Positions 50,701-55,569 of a stretch of DNA of 64,000 nucleotides are shown one piece after another; positions within the stretch are counted from its first letter, which is position 1, and each line of letters starts with the position of its first letter. The notes under the pieces were generated by a model. That model saw only the letters and a list, made by a program, of their open reading frames with translations. It was not told the origin of the DNA and did no database searches. Where the stretch lies: assembly GCA_007570785.1 (NCBI GenBank), contig ML664175.1:12191441-12255440 (forward strand), in the 5' to 3' direction. Both the position numbers and the translations under genes were made by a program. The stretch comes from Antilocapra americana. Taxonomy: Eukaryota; Chordata; Mammalia; Artiodactyla; Antilocapridae.

Positions 50701-52511
50701 TCTTGCCTGGAAAATCCCATGAATGGCGGAGCCTGGTAGGCTGCAGTCCATGGGGTCGCTAAGAGTTGAACAGGACTGAGCAACTTCACTTTCACTTTTC
50801 ACTTGCATGCATTAGAGAAGGAAATGGCAACCCACTCCAGGGTTCTTGCCTGGAGAATCCCAGGGACGGAGGAGCCTGGTGGGCTGCCGTCTCTGGGGTC
50901 GCACAGAGTCGGACATGACTGAAGCAACTTAGCAGCAGCAGTAGCAGTGAATAAAACAGTGAAAAGATTAAGTTTCTATATTAACATTAAAGAAAAATAT
51001 ACTACCTGTTTTAGGGCCACACCCAGACTTAGCCAGGGAGATTTTGTGGTCAATATTGTCTTATCTGAATCTTGCAGGAAGAAGAACTTGAGGGGTGAGA
51101 GACTTTGGAAGCCAAAACATGTATATTAATGTTTATCCAAAGCTTAAAGAGAGGGATCCAGATTAGCTCCATGCAGTTTGTTTTACTTCATCTTTTATAA
51201 AGTGATCTTGTCCTAAAATTTCCTTTCAATTTATAGACTGTTTTCTTCTTGCAGCTGTTTAATTTAGAAAATGTTATTATGCTAACCAAATATTTTAGAC
51301 TTTTCTTTTTATAATCTGTTAAGTAACTGCTTTGTTCCTATTATGTTTTTTCTAATGTAATCTCATGAAGCAAGTTCTATAACATATATAGCAACTGTAT
51401 CATATTTTTTCAGTTGACTAAGAGAGAAAAAAAGTTATAAACTTTTATTGTCTACTATATTACATAGAAGGTTGTTTGAACACTGTATTTTCAATGAAGA
51501 TTTATAAATATAGATAATTGTTTTTTACAGTATTGACAATACTGTGCAGGGAGTAATTAGCACTCGTCTTTTTAGCTATTTTTACAAAATCTGAAATCTG
51601 AAATGTACGACAGCTCAACAGTGGTGGAAGTTGAAATTGACACTTAAGTCAGTAACCTTTATTCTAGTGTTAGGTTTAACATTAGCATGTTAGTGCATGG
51701 AAGCTTTATTTCTCTGTTTCTAAGTGATAGGGTAGTGTACTAAAGCAAACATACCTGTTTAATCTGCTTTTAAAAGAGTAGCATAGTATGATATAACATG
51801 AAAATGATCTCATGAAACAATATTATTAGCCTTTAATCAATCATGTACTTTAATGTGTTAAAGAGATCATCTAGGCAGAAAATAATGTTGCATATTAAGA
51901 CATTCCTTAATTAGTATGATATGACTGCTATATGTTTACAGAATTCTTTTGAGAGAGAATTAAGTGAGAATTTTTTTGAAAGTATTTCATAAATACAGTG
52001 ACTTGATATTAAAAATATATTTACAGTATTATATTGTGGGGAACATATTGCCAACTCCAATACATTGGCAGTTCATGTATAGAAACAAAGCTGGAATAAT
52101 TTTCACTGTAGTTGTTGTTCTTAAAATTCTTGAGATTTTATATAATTTGATTCTTAAGCTGTGACAGTTAATTATCTTGGTAATTAATATATTACATTGC
52201 CCAGAGTATTAATTAAATGTAGGTATATAATCTTGAGTAGGGAGGGGTTTTTTTGTTTGTTTTTTTTTTAACAGAAGAGAAAATGTTCAGTAACTTTAGA
52301 ACATTACTGAAGTATTGCATGTATCATTCATTTAAATGCCACTGCATTTGCGTAAAATTAACTTTTGCTTTTTGTTTTGTTTGCTTATAATAGACGCCTT
52401 CCCTGTATGCACCTTTTCCACCAAGTGTGTGTTGACCAGTGGTTGATCACCAATAAGAAGTGCCCCATTTGCAGAGTGGACATTGAGGCCCAGCTGCCGA
52501 GTGAAAGTTGA
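1870..52511 (+). CDS. RNF111: RNF111 (Arkadia) E3 ubiquitin ligase, complete 13-exon coding region
   Basis: RING-type E3 ubiquitin ligase of the nucleus. In the known family it ubiquitinates SMAD7, SKI and SnoN to enhance TGF-beta/Nodal signalling, and it recognises SUMO chains. The join is 1870-2746, 17915-18041, 20478-20641, 23509-23703, 31243-31565, 35430-35691, 40368-40716, 42356-42481, 43844-43970, 47704-47796, 49037-49132, 50260-50387 and 52394-52511. These sum to 2985 nt, that is 994 residues plus stop, which equals the length I recall for the human protein. Visible parts are a basic stretch RKKRK (91-95), Ser-rich acidic tracts (251-275), SUMO-interacting motifs VVVI (299-302), VEIVTV (325-330) and VVDLTV (381-386), seven His (514-520), Ala run (606-611), NRGA (894-897), TIER (901-904), and RING-H2 ligands C942, C945, C960, H962, H965, C968, C979 and C982. 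No frameshift or premature stop is seen. Identity comes from recalled family sequence, not a search. Confidence 0.96.
4430..4800 (-). repeat. old L1 remnant, antisense
   Basis: Text such as TAGTATTCCCTTTCTATACA followed by a poorly matching L1 3' UTR pattern; strongly diverged. Confidence 0.4.
4825..5135 (+). repeat. CHR-type tRNA SINE
   Basis: Head GGGAACTTCCTGGTAGTCCC, several CAAC-TACTGAGCC/GCCGCAGCTACTGAAGCC units and an A-rich tail with AATAAATAAAAAA. This is the cetartiodactyl CHR SINE layout. Imperfect flanking repeats around TACCTGGTATT. Confidence 0.85.
5179..5402 (+). repeat. Bov-tA SINE
   Basis: Head GGGCTTCCCAGGTGGCGCTA, body and tail as for Bov-tA. Flanked by GTAATGTT at 5171-5178 and 5403-5410. 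Confidence 0.92.
5405..5505. repeat. MIR remnant
   Basis: TCTCATTTAATCCTCCCACT followed by GGAGGTAGATTCTGTCATTA resembles the MIR core. Confidence 0.5.
5580..5705 (-). repeat. L1 3' end, antisense
   Basis: TTGGGATATAGCTGATTAAC and GTTTCAGGTGAACAGTGAAT match the reverse of mammalian L1 3' ends. Confidence 0.6.
6615..6893 (-). repeat. Bov-A2 SINE, antisense
   Basis: Two Bov-A monomers in tandem in reverse orientation, with a CTGCTGCTACTGCTG start corresponding to the AGC-rich 3' end and a GTGCATGAAAGTGAA linker between the monomers. Confidence 0.93.
7440..8480 (-). repeat. probable old L1 (L1M/HAL1-like), antisense
   Basis: GGCCAGTGGGAGCATCTTCA and CTGTGTCCTTCTGATACCAC match a pattern common in old antisense L1 copies. 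Boundaries are vague. Confidence 0.4.
8903..9462 (+). repeat. BovB (RTE) LINE 3' fragment
   Basis: 5'-truncated BovB covering the end of ORF2 and the 3' tail (TCCAGTAGTCAGGTATGGAT; GAAGAGCCAACTCATTGGAA; tail CGACTTAGTGGCTGAACAAA). Reading frames are broken. Confidence 0.9.
9740..10500 (-). repeat. old L1 remnant, antisense
   Basis: Resembles the antisense L1 ORF2/3' region (TTGGGATAGAATTCTAGGAG; GGATTGTTGGGTCAAAGACA). Diverged. Confidence 0.55.
11005..12100 (-). repeat. old L1, antisense, interrupted by a younger L1
   Basis: Old L1 text (TTTATTGAGGTATAGTTTAC; ACTTGCTTTTTCAGGACATT) resumes after 11,799 with GATCTTTTGTATCTGGCTTC. The gap is filled by the copy at 11246-11786. Confidence 0.6.
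11246..11786 (-). repeat. younger ruminant L1 3' end nested in old L1
   Basis: T-run at its left edge (poly(A) of an antisense copy), then TACATTGTCATGATATCACC and AGTAATATTCCATTGTGTAT. Exact 12-bp target-site duplication TTCAGGACATTT at 11234-11245 and 11787-11798. Confidence 0.9.
12290..12420 (+). repeat. MIR remnant
   Basis: GACAAGTCATTTAAACTTTC and GTTTCAGTTTCTTATGG follow the MIR core. Confidence 0.6.
13108..13163 (+). repeat. Bov-tA tail fragment
   Basis: CAGGCTGCAGTCCATGGGGT and GACTGAACAACA are the 3' end of a Bov-tA only. Confidence 0.8.
13538..13700 (+). repeat. CHR-type tRNA SINE, short
   Basis: Head GGACTTCCCTAGTGGTCCAG, TTTGATCCCTGGTCAGGGAA and an A-rich tail with AAATAAGTAAATAAAAAA. 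A CAAA-rich stretch follows (about 13,747-13,800). Confidence 0.85.
14947..15291 (-). repeat. ruminant L1 3' end nested in L1
   Basis: A/T-rich left edge, then GAAGGATAATTGCTTTACAG and CTCTTGAACCTCCCCAACCC. Flanked by a 14-bp duplication with one mismatch: AAAATGAAAGACTT (14933-14946) and AAAATGAGAGACTT (15292-15305). Confidence 0.88.
16028..16148 (-). repeat. Bov-A type SINE, antisense
   Basis: GTTGCTAAGTCGTGTCCGAC through GTTGCCATTTCCTTCTCC. Flanked by GTTGTAGGGGT at 16017-16027 and 16149-16159. Confidence 0.92.
16560..16790 (-). repeat. old L1 3' UTR remnant with (GT)n
   Basis: CAGTCCTGGTAACCACCATT and AGTGAAATCATGCAGGGTTT are typical of antisense L1M. A GT run sits at about 16,731-16,748. 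Confidence 0.55.
17247..17570 (+). repeat. CHR-type tRNA SINE
   Basis: Head GGGAATTCCCTAGTGATCCA, internal AAGCCTGTGCACTGCAACTA units, and tail CCAAGAATAAATAATAAAAT. Confidence 0.88.
17708..17890 (-). repeat. L1 3' end, antisense, adjoining a splice acceptor
   Basis: TTGAAGTATAGTTGATTTGC and CTCTGTGCTGTACAGTAGGA are reverse L1 3' end text. It ends about 25 bases before coding exon 2. Confidence 0.75.
17915..18041 (+). CDS. RNF111: RNF111 coding exon 2 (SUMO-interacting motifs 1 and 2)
   Basis: Acceptor TTTCTAG|GAAATA; donor ATCG|GTAATA. Encodes residues 293-334 plus two bases of R335. It contains two hydrophobic SUMO-interacting motifs, VVVI (299-302, preceded by acidic DED) and VEIVTV (325-330, next to acidic DSE). 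In the family these let Arkadia bind SUMO chains as a SUMO-targeted ligase. An antisense L1 fragment ends only about 25 bases before the exon. Confidence 0.93.
19180..19566 (-). pseudogene. decayed minus-strand coding-like segment, product not recognised
   Basis: Read on the minus strand, two adjacent frames give protein-like text: an acidic, Glu/Gln/Lys-rich stretch including [12 protein letters not shown], then after a one-base shift near 19,455 a second stretch including [18 protein letters not shown], ending at a stop near 19,321. I do not recognise the protein. No intron-like gaps or poly(A) tail at the expected (low-coordinate) end are seen, so origin as a retrocopy is unproven. The + strand frame over the same bases looks like a shadow. 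Confidence 0.3.
20216..20352 (-). repeat. tRNA SINE, antisense, with 15-bp target-site duplication
   Basis: T-rich left edge, GGGGTTGAACCCGTGCTCCC (box B region) and CCACTGGACCACCAGGGAAT. Exact 15-bp duplication CTAGTCATAATTTTA at 20201-20215 and 20353-20367. It sits 125 bases before coding exon 3. Confidence 0.93.
20478..20641 (+). CDS. RNF111: RNF111 coding exon 3 (SUMO-interacting motif 3)
   Basis: Acceptor ATTTAAG|GTCTCG completes R335; donor GATG|GTAAGT leaves one base for E390. Encodes an Arg/Ser-rich stretch (335-368) followed by the third SUMO-interacting motif VVDLTV at 381-386, flanked by acidic DED. The three motifs in exons 2 and 3 form the SUMO-binding module. Confidence 0.93.
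21165..21359 (+). repeat. Bov-tA SINE
   Basis: Head GGGCTTCTATAGCTGAGATG, body GATCCCCTGGAGAAGGGAAT. Flanked by TTTGGCTTACA at 21154-21164 and 21360-21370. Confidence 0.93.
21530..21692 (+). repeat. ruminant L1 3' end
   Basis: GGGAGGAGATATATGTATAC, GCTGTACAGTAGAAGCTAAT and CCAGTAAAAAATAAAC form the L1 3' end. A SINE head scrap in reverse follows at about 21,735-21,772. Confidence 0.75.
22250..22500 (+). mobile_element. MER5A-like DNA transposon remnant
   Basis: GGAGACATTTGGCAGTATCT, GGGTGCTACTAACATCTAAT and GGCCAGGGTTGCTGCTTAAA follow the MER5A (hAT-Charlie) pattern. Confidence 0.75.
22925..23155. repeat. MIR
   Basis: GCTAATGTTTATTAAATGAC, AGATGAGGAAATGGAGAGTA and GTCAGTGGTGAAATCAGAAT match the MIR consensus order. 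Confidence 0.75.
23509..23703 (+). CDS. RNF111: RNF111 coding exon 4 (Ser/Thr-rich linker)
   Basis: Acceptor TTTTGTAG|AACCT; donor GGAG|GTATGT. Encodes residues 390-454, a low-complexity Ser/Thr/Ala segment with no fold visible, probably a flexible linker between the SUMO-binding and His-rich regions. One base (G) carries over to D455. Confidence 0.93.
23920..24480 (+). repeat. L1 ORF2 3' fragment
   Basis: AAATGCAAATCAAAACCAGA and AATGGTAGAAGACACTCTGA resemble L1 ORF2 text. All frames are broken. A short antisense old-L1 piece follows at about 24,483-24,625. Confidence 0.75.
24800..25130 (+). repeat. L1 3' end interrupted by a SINE
   Basis: Starts with ACCAACAAGGACCTACTGTA and ends with CAACATTGTAAATCAACTAT and ATCAATAAAA. 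An antisense Bov-tA (about 24,905-25,022) separates the two parts. Confidence 0.8.
24905..25022 (-). repeat. Bov-tA SINE with internal deletion, antisense
   Basis: GTTAGTTGCTCAATTGTGTC through TCTCCAGGCATCTGAGCCAC. The middle (second half of the body and box B) is missing. Confidence 0.85.
26940..27245. repeat. L2-type and MIR remnants
   Basis: ATTCATTTATTCAGCAACTG with AGGCACTGTTCTAGATTCTG (L2-type), then ATAGCTAACACCTGTTGTTG and TCATTTTGCAGGTGAAGTAA (MIR). Confidence 0.65.
27245..27480 (-). mobile_element. MER5A-like DNA transposon remnant, antisense
   Basis: GTGCATTGTAGGATATTTAG and CAGTAGTGCCCCCTCCCCTC match MER5A in reverse. Confidence 0.75.
28955..29300 (+). repeat. BovB LINE with a large internal deletion
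   Basis: About 310 bases encode BovB endonuclease-region text (GDWNAKVG near the end), joined directly at about 29,264 to the extreme BovB/Bov-A tail GTTGGACATGACTAAGTGAT. The reverse transcriptase region is absent. Confidence 0.85.
30105..30250. repeat. MIR remnant
   Basis: AATAGGTGAGAAAGAGATTA and GGTCACATTATTCAAATTAG in MIR order, with TCTGACTCCATACTTTTATC. Confidence 0.55.
30510..30682 (+). repeat. CHR-type tRNA SINE
   Basis: Head GGGACTTCCTTGGTGGTCCA, TTCAATCCCTGGTCAGGGAA, and tail with CCAAATAAATAAG plus an A-run. Similar flanks AGTATTTTTTGTTG and AGTATTTGTTG. Confidence 0.9.
30975..31182 (+). repeat. Bov-tA SINE close to coding exon 5
   Basis: GGTAAATCTGCCTGTAATGC, TATCCCCTGGAGAAGGGAAT and a tail with CACACACACA. 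The right end is about 60 bases from the exon 5 acceptor. Confidence 0.9.
31243..31565 (+). CDS. RNF111: RNF111 coding exon 5 (His/Cys-rich region)
   Basis: Acceptor TTTCATTTCAAG|ATGAC; donor ATCAG|GTATGT, phase 0. Encodes residues 455-562. Notable are CC at 480-481, many His, and an uninterrupted seven-His run (514-520; bases 31419-31439) written with mixed CAT/CAC codons. A Bov-tA SINE ends about 60 bases upstream of the acceptor. Confidence 0.94.
32752..32894 (-). repeat. Bov-tA SINE, antisense
   Basis: AAGTGTTAGTCGTTCAGTCT through CCTTCTCCAGGAGATCTTC. Flanked by TCTATCTCT at 32743-32751 and 32895-32903. Confidence 0.9.
33334..33831 (+). repeat. three Bov-tA SINEs head to tail
   Basis: Three heads, GGGCTTCCCTGATAGCCCAT (33,337), GGCTTCCCTTGTGGCTCAGC (33,454) and CCCTGGTGGCTTAGTGGTAA (33,643). 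Only the last copy has the usual tail; the first is cut after its body, the second runs into the third. Confidence 0.9.
35430..35691 (+). CDS. RNF111: RNF111 coding exon 6 (Ala run, Pro/Gln repeats)
   Basis: Encodes residues 563-649 plus the first base of Y650. The acceptor is a tandem NAGNAG (ACAGCAG, second AG at 35431-35432), so Q563 may be included or skipped. It has six Ala (606-611), five of them GCT in a row (35559-35573), and a [10 protein letters not shown] tract. Donor CCTT|GTAAGT. Confidence 0.93.
36800..37245 (-). repeat. old L1 remnant, antisense
   Basis: AATATTCCATTGTATATTGA and GGATTGAGATTGCTGGGTTA mark an antisense old L1 3' region. Confidence 0.5.
37420..37580 (+). repeat. 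L1 3' end
   Basis: GTGGTAATCATTTCACATGG, TTATACACTTTAGATATATT and AATTATACCTCAGTAAAGTT are the standard L1M 3' end. Confidence 0.7.
38776..39925 (+). repeat. BovB LINE fragment (RT domain to 3' end)
   Basis: 5'-truncated BovB running from the reverse transcriptase fingers/palm to the tail. The open frame 39,077-39,301 carries the RT catalytic box as YAGD instead of YADD, so one catalytic Asp is lost. Other frames are interrupted. Tail: AAAGAGTCGGACATGATCAA. Confidence 0.92.
40368..40716 (+). CDS. RNF111: RNF111 coding exon 7 (Pro/His-rich)
   Basis: Acceptor TTCTTACAG|ATGCTTC; donor CCAAC|GTATGT. Encodes residues 650-765 plus two bases of T766. The composition is dominated by Pro, His, Gln and Ser, ending in a basic, Met/Arg-rich stretch (about 749-763). 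No fold is recognised. The exon was chosen because both ends join in frame and the product matches Arkadia. Confidence 0.94.
40717..42355 (+). other. RNF111: RNF111 intron after coding exon 7
   Basis: AT-rich intron in which I see no recognisable ruminant repeat, gene or RNA. Confidence 0.75.
42356..42481 (+). CDS. RNF111: RNF111 coding exon 8 (His/Arg/Pro-rich)
   Basis: Acceptor TGTTTCCAG|GCGGG completes T766; donor CCTG|GTCAGT leaves two bases of W808. Encodes residues 767-807, rich in His, Pro and Arg (for example HGHHIH at 785-790). Confidence 0.93.
42568..42776 (+). repeat. CHR-type tRNA SINE
   Basis: GGGAGCTTGCCTGGTGGCTG, GGTTCGATCCCTGGTCAAGG and several CAACTAAGA units, ending in a T-rich/A-rich tail. 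Confidence 0.85.
43229..43372 (-). repeat. ruminant L1 3' end, antisense
   Basis: T/A-rich edge, then TACATTGACATGAATCCACC and CCCCTCCCACCTCCCTCCTG. Confidence 0.8.
43844..43970 (+). CDS. RNF111: RNF111 coding exon 9
   Basis: Acceptor CCTTTGTCAG|GGAAC completes W808; donor TTAATG|GTAAAA (a weak donor, lacking G at +5). Encodes residues 808-850, including [16 protein letters not shown]. Phase 0 at its end. Confidence 0.92.
45303..45405 (+). repeat. Bov-tA SINE lacking its middle
   Basis: Head GGGCCTCCTGGGTGGCTCAG joins within 10 bases to the tail AACCTGGCAGGCTACAGTCC. About 110 bases of the body, including box B, are gone. Confidence 0.85.
45733..45940 (+). repeat. Bov-tA SINE
   Basis: CCTTGGTGGCTCAGACAGTA, GGTTCGATCTCTGGGTAGGC and AAGAGTCAGACATGACTAAG span head to tail. 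Confidence 0.9.
46520..47220. mobile_element. old repeat, possibly a DNA transposon remnant
   Basis: Text such as TTGTTATTCATGGTAGTTAA and GACACCTTATTTGATATATA resembles a dispersed mammalian repeat I cannot name. Short open frames on the minus strand show no recognisable domain. Confidence 0.3.
47704..47796 (+). CDS. RNF111: RNF111 coding exon 10
   Basis: Acceptor CTTAAAATAG|GTTCC; donor TTTGAG|GTATGT. A 93-base phase-0 exon encoding residues 851-881 ([16 protein letters not shown]...), leading into the conserved C-terminal part of Arkadia. Because it is symmetric, skipping it would keep the reading frame. Confidence 0.92.
48125..48312 (+). repeat. ruminant L1 3' end
   Basis: GGATGGGAGGGGAGTTTGAA, CACCAGAAACTATCACAACA and CCCCAATACAGAATAAGAAA. 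Confidence 0.8.
48840..49005 (+). repeat. intron block related to 51,390-51,575
   Basis: Shares TTTATAAATAT (48940-48950 with 51501-51511) and TTTTACA (48964-48970 with 51523-51529) inside a roughly 90-base stretch that aligns at about 75% by eye, continuing more weakly to the left. Confidence 0.6.
49037..49132 (+). CDS. RNF111: RNF111 coding exon 11 (NRG-TIER motifs)
   Basis: Acceptor CTTCTTCTTCAG|GAACT; donor AAAAAG|GTAAGC. A 96-base phase-0 exon encoding residues 882-913. It carries NRGA (894-897) and TIER (901-904), the short conserved stretch that in Arkadia and its relative ARK2C is implicated in recognising SMAD and SKI-family substrates. It is followed by a basic KYKK at the exon end. 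Confidence 0.94.
49230..49570 (-). repeat. old L1 remnant, antisense
   Basis: General pattern of an antisense old L1 3' region, with GGTTATCCAGAATTCCATCC near the end; strongly diverged. Confidence 0.4.
49609..49738 (-). repeat. ruminant L1 3' end, antisense
   Basis: Long T-run, TACATTGACATGAATCCACC and CTCTCCCACCTCCCTCCTGT. Confidence 0.82.
50260..50387 (+). CDS. RNF111: RNF111 coding exon 12 (start of RING-H2)
   Basis: Two in-frame acceptors are visible. The first is CTAACAAG at 50259, giving an exon from 50260; the second is TTCTCACAG at 50283, giving an exon from 50284. The longer form adds VTTDWFSQ (914-921). The exon also carries acidic [10 protein letters not shown] and the first RING ligands C942 and C945. 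Donor GTGAG|GTAACT. The long form gives 994 residues and the short form 986; I recall both lengths in human isoforms. Confidence 0.93.
50448..50572 (+). repeat. CHR-type tRNA SINE, short
   Basis: GGGAATTCTCTTGTCGCCCA, TTCAGTCCTCAGTTGGGGAA and ACACAGCCAAAAAAAGAG. Begins about 60 bases after coding exon 12. Confidence 0.8.
50669..50948 (+). repeat. Bov-A2 SINE
   Basis: Two Bov-A monomers in tandem joined by CACTTTCACTTTTCACTTGC, ending in an AGCAGCAGTAGCAG tail. Near full length. Confidence 0.94.
51390..51575 (+). repeat. intron block related to 48,840-49,005
   Basis: Partner of the block that ends about 30 bases before coding exon 11. Same orientation and order of matches. Confidence 0.6.
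51832..51940 (+). repeat. block in intron related to the RNF111 3' UTR
   Basis: Shares exact runs of 21 bases (51832-51852 with 52924-52944) and 22 bases (51893-51914 with 52986-53007) with the 3' UTR, in the same order and at almost the same spacing. Confidence 0.85.
52394..52511 (+). CDS. RNF111: RNF111 coding exon 13 (RING-H2 core and stop)
   Basis: Acceptor CTTATAATAG|ACGCC. Encodes residues 956-994 with the remaining RING-H2 ligands C960, H962, H965, C968, C979 and C982 and the conserved W972 thought to contact the E2. The protein ends ...QLPSES, then TGA at 52509-52511. All eight zinc ligands are intact, so the ligase should be catalytically competent. Confidence 0.96.
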
Positions 52512-52923
52512 CACCATGTTTCAGAACTCTTACCCTCCCTCTCATTCCCACCCTCCTGGTACTGCAGTCAACCAAAGATGGCATGACTTACCTGCGCAGA
52601 TTCGAAAGCCTTGAACTTAAGAGTGCTGGCTCTGCTACATGGTACAACTAATGCTAGACCTACAGTTTATGTATACAGTTGATTTTGATGTATTTATAAA
52701 AGCTTTTTTTTTTTTCTAGATTTGACATTTTTCCTGTATCATTTTACTGTATTTTTGCATGGTTCCTTGTATTGCATTTCTTTGCACATATTATGGGCTT
52801 GTGACCCTAAACTTGCAGGCAAGATTAGCTGCTTTAGTAAGTAGAATTTTGTGGTCTTTTTGTTTTTTACATAGTACCAGGTCTTGAGAATTATGAATTT
52901 TTTTATCCATTACTAACGTTTAA

Positions 52924-53033
52924 TTTAATCAATCATGTACTTTAGTTTAATGTATAAAGATCCTCTAGAAAATGATAATATTGTGTATTAAGACATTCCT
53001 TAATTAGGACAAAATGGCTGCTGTATATTTACA
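52924..53033 (+). repeat. block in RNF111 3' UTR related to the last intron
   Basis: Partner of 51832-51940. Middle part is diverged; the two exact runs and a similar right end (CTGCTGTATATTTACA against CTGCTATATGTTTACA) show common descent. Confidence 0.85.
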
Positions 53034-53561
53034 ATATGGAGTTCTGAGTTCAATACCATCCTTGATACCGGGAACAGAATACAAACCATTTTCAATCAGA
53101 TGCAGGTGGTACTCACATCACCAGAGTGATCAATAGAATTCTTCTTGGTGTAGCCTTTTCCTTTTAGCACAATGCAGATAGAGTTGAATATTAATACCAT
53201 ACATTTAGACTGCTGTTCCTATTGTATTTATCTTTTTCCTACATCATTTAGAACTTTATTTCCCAGATTCAATTTTTGCTGCTGTGAAACAGCTCTGATG
53301 AACACTAAATATTAATTTCAATTAGCTGGATTGTATATACTTGCAGATTTAACAAAATTTTAGGGAAATTGAAGAAGACATGTAGAATTTCATTCAGTCT
53401 TCTGCTAAGCACGCATAGTAAAGATATCTGCTTATGTTGATTTTTGTAAACGCATTTAGTCAGGATTTAGAATTACAGTCATCGGCAGGTATCTATGCAT
53501 TCATAGAACTTCTAAAGGTCCCAGAATCACTTTTAAAGGGATTTTTATTAGTTTAAAGATA

Positions 53562-53567
53562 AATAAA
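53562..53567 (+). promoter_or_regulatory. RNF111: candidate proximal poly(A) signal AATAAA
   Basis: Canonical AATAAA, followed within 20-45 bases by a T/GT-rich stretch (TGTCTCTTGTTTTATTTCTC), as expected of a downstream element. Would end the mRNA near 53585. Confidence 0.45.
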
Positions 53568-54024
53568 GTCAGCTGAATCTACATGTCTCTTGTTTTATTT
53601 CTCTTTAAGCTTGAAAACAGTAAATCTGCAGATACTGTGAGGCACAAATTATACTGTCAACCTACTGTTGCTCTGGTTTTAGACCCCCACTTCATACATT
53701 ACCAAGAGTCGATCACTGATTTAAAAATTTTAATTTCTATAGTTAAGATTTACTGCATAATATAGAATATTAAAGTTAAGTTAATGTACTAACATTTCTC
53801 TTTTGGAGAAAGTTTTAATCCACTTCAGGATGCATATTATCCAGATACTTTCATATACAGGATAGCCTAATTTTATTTGTCTAAATATGCTTAATATGCC
53901 CCAGATTGCAAATGCATCAGTCAGTAACATCACTGTCTGTATGTGGAAGACATGTTCCCATGGATCATATGTGAAGATGTCGATAAGCTTGCATTAAGCC
54001 ACCTGCTTTGTAAGTGGATTGATT

Positions 54025-54030
54025 AATAAA
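54025..54030 (+). promoter_or_regulatory. RNF111: candidate distal poly(A) signal AATAAA
   Basis: Canonical AATAAA within TTAATAAATAAC, followed by TATTGTCTTTGTGTTTC, a typical GT-rich downstream element. Would end the mRNA near 54045-54050. Confidence 0.5.
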
Positions 54031-55109
54031 TAACTTATATTTCTATTGTCTTTGTGTTTCATAATTAATTTTTATAAAACTGCCTACATTGAACATTATG
54101 GGATTCAAAAACAGTGATCTCACTCAGGTTGACATTTGCCTAATTTTGTTTGTATTCATTCAGTTATGGCTACTTGCCCTTTTTTTGTATTAGTAAATGT
54201 TACACTGAGTAATTGTCAATATCAACATGCTTCAGCATAGTATGTGTTAGAGATCAAGGGTGGATTATGGTTAAGAAAATTGAATATAAAATAACACAGT
54301 TAATAAGAATACTAGCAGCAGTTGTAGAAGGGTTGTGGGAGGGGTGGCAAGACAGAATGAGAGAGAGAGAGAGACTTTGCCATCTTCCTGGGGAGAAGAA
54401 CTAGTAGCCCATATTCTGGAAGCCTAAATGTAGGGCTTTACCACTGGAAAACCCATGGTCCAGGCCAAGGGATAAGACGGGGAGACTTCTATACAACGGA
54501 GTCCTTTTCATGCTCCCCAAAACACAAATGCATATAGATTTCTCTATTTTTTTATATTACATCAGATTTAGATGCACAACTAAATTGTTGATTTGTTTAA
54601 CATTTGCTACTAATTTTTTAAAAATATAAACTGTCATTATTTTAAAATTTATGCAAGTATTTGTGGCATATACCTGAACCATGTAGGAGGTTATTAAGCT
54701 ACTACAGTTAGTTGCAGGAAAATGTGATTAGTGATGAACCAAATATGGAAGGAAATTTTTAGTATTTTACCTTTTTGTGCTTTGTTTTGGTGTTTTCCAT
54801 ATCCTGCTACATCTTATGTCAAAATGAAAATTTCAGTGATAGCTATCCAAATTCTTTAAAATTCTTTTGTCAGCAAAGCCTAATGTTTATTTTTGTTAAT
54901 ATGGAAGTGATAAAGTGATACTTGAAGCATTTTTCTTATCTGGTGATTTTTAGCTGCTAGCATGTTTCATCATTTGAATCATAACAATTTGACAGGAAAC
55001 TAGCTCTGTTTTAAAAATGCTATTAATATTTGTAACATTAAAATGTCAACTCTAAACATTCATTATTAGTTTTTCATAAATTAGAATGACTTAGTTTTGT
55101 AGAAAATGC

Positions 55110-55262
55110 ATCTTGACTTTTAAAAAATTTTTATTTTATAATAGAGTATGGTTGATTTACAGTGTTTTGTTAGTTTCAGGTGTATAGCAAAGTGATTCAG
55201 TTAATGTGTATTACATGTATCTATTCTTTTTCAAGTTCTTTTCCCATTTAGGTTATTACTGC
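55110..55262 (-). repeat. L1 3' end, antisense
   Basis: GAGTATGGTTGATTTACAGT, GTATAGCAAAGTGATTCAGT and TTCTTTTCCCATTTAGGTTA. Confidence 0.75.
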
Positions 55263-55569
55263 ATCCTGATTTCTGATTTAACTTCCAAAACCTCTGGCAA
55301 CACAGTAAATTTTCTTGCTTATTCAAGACTTCACATGGCACAATATTGGATGTATTAAGGTTGAAATATTTTCTCTCAGTTATAGATTTCACTCATTTCC
55401 TTGGAATAAGAATTATGTTTAAAACATGTTTCTTTTAAGAAAAATAAATGTTACCAATTCTGTGATCATGCGTTCTGGACACAATCTCATCTTTCTCCTC
55501 TGTATCCTGTACAGATTCACAGGCTACACAGTTGATCTTTCGAAATTTTGAAAAGAATATAGTCTTTGG

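Larger units (their letters stand above)
50388..52393 (+). other. RNF111: RNF111 intron after coding exon 12
   Basis: Holds a CHR-type SINE (about 50,448-50,572) and a full Bov-A2 (about 50,669-50,948). About 51,390-51,575 is related to the intron after exon 10, and 51,832-51,940 is related to the 3' UTR. Confidence 0.8.
52512..54050 (+). other. RNF111: RNF111 3' UTR (end estimated)
   Basis: Sequence following the stop codon, AT-rich and largely free of recognisable ruminant repeats, as expected of a conserved 3' UTR. The end is an estimate from the AATAAA at 54025-54030 with a GT/T-rich stretch just after. An earlier signal at 53562 would give a UTR of about 1.07 kb. A block at 52924-53033 is related to sequence in intron 13. 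Confidence 0.6.
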
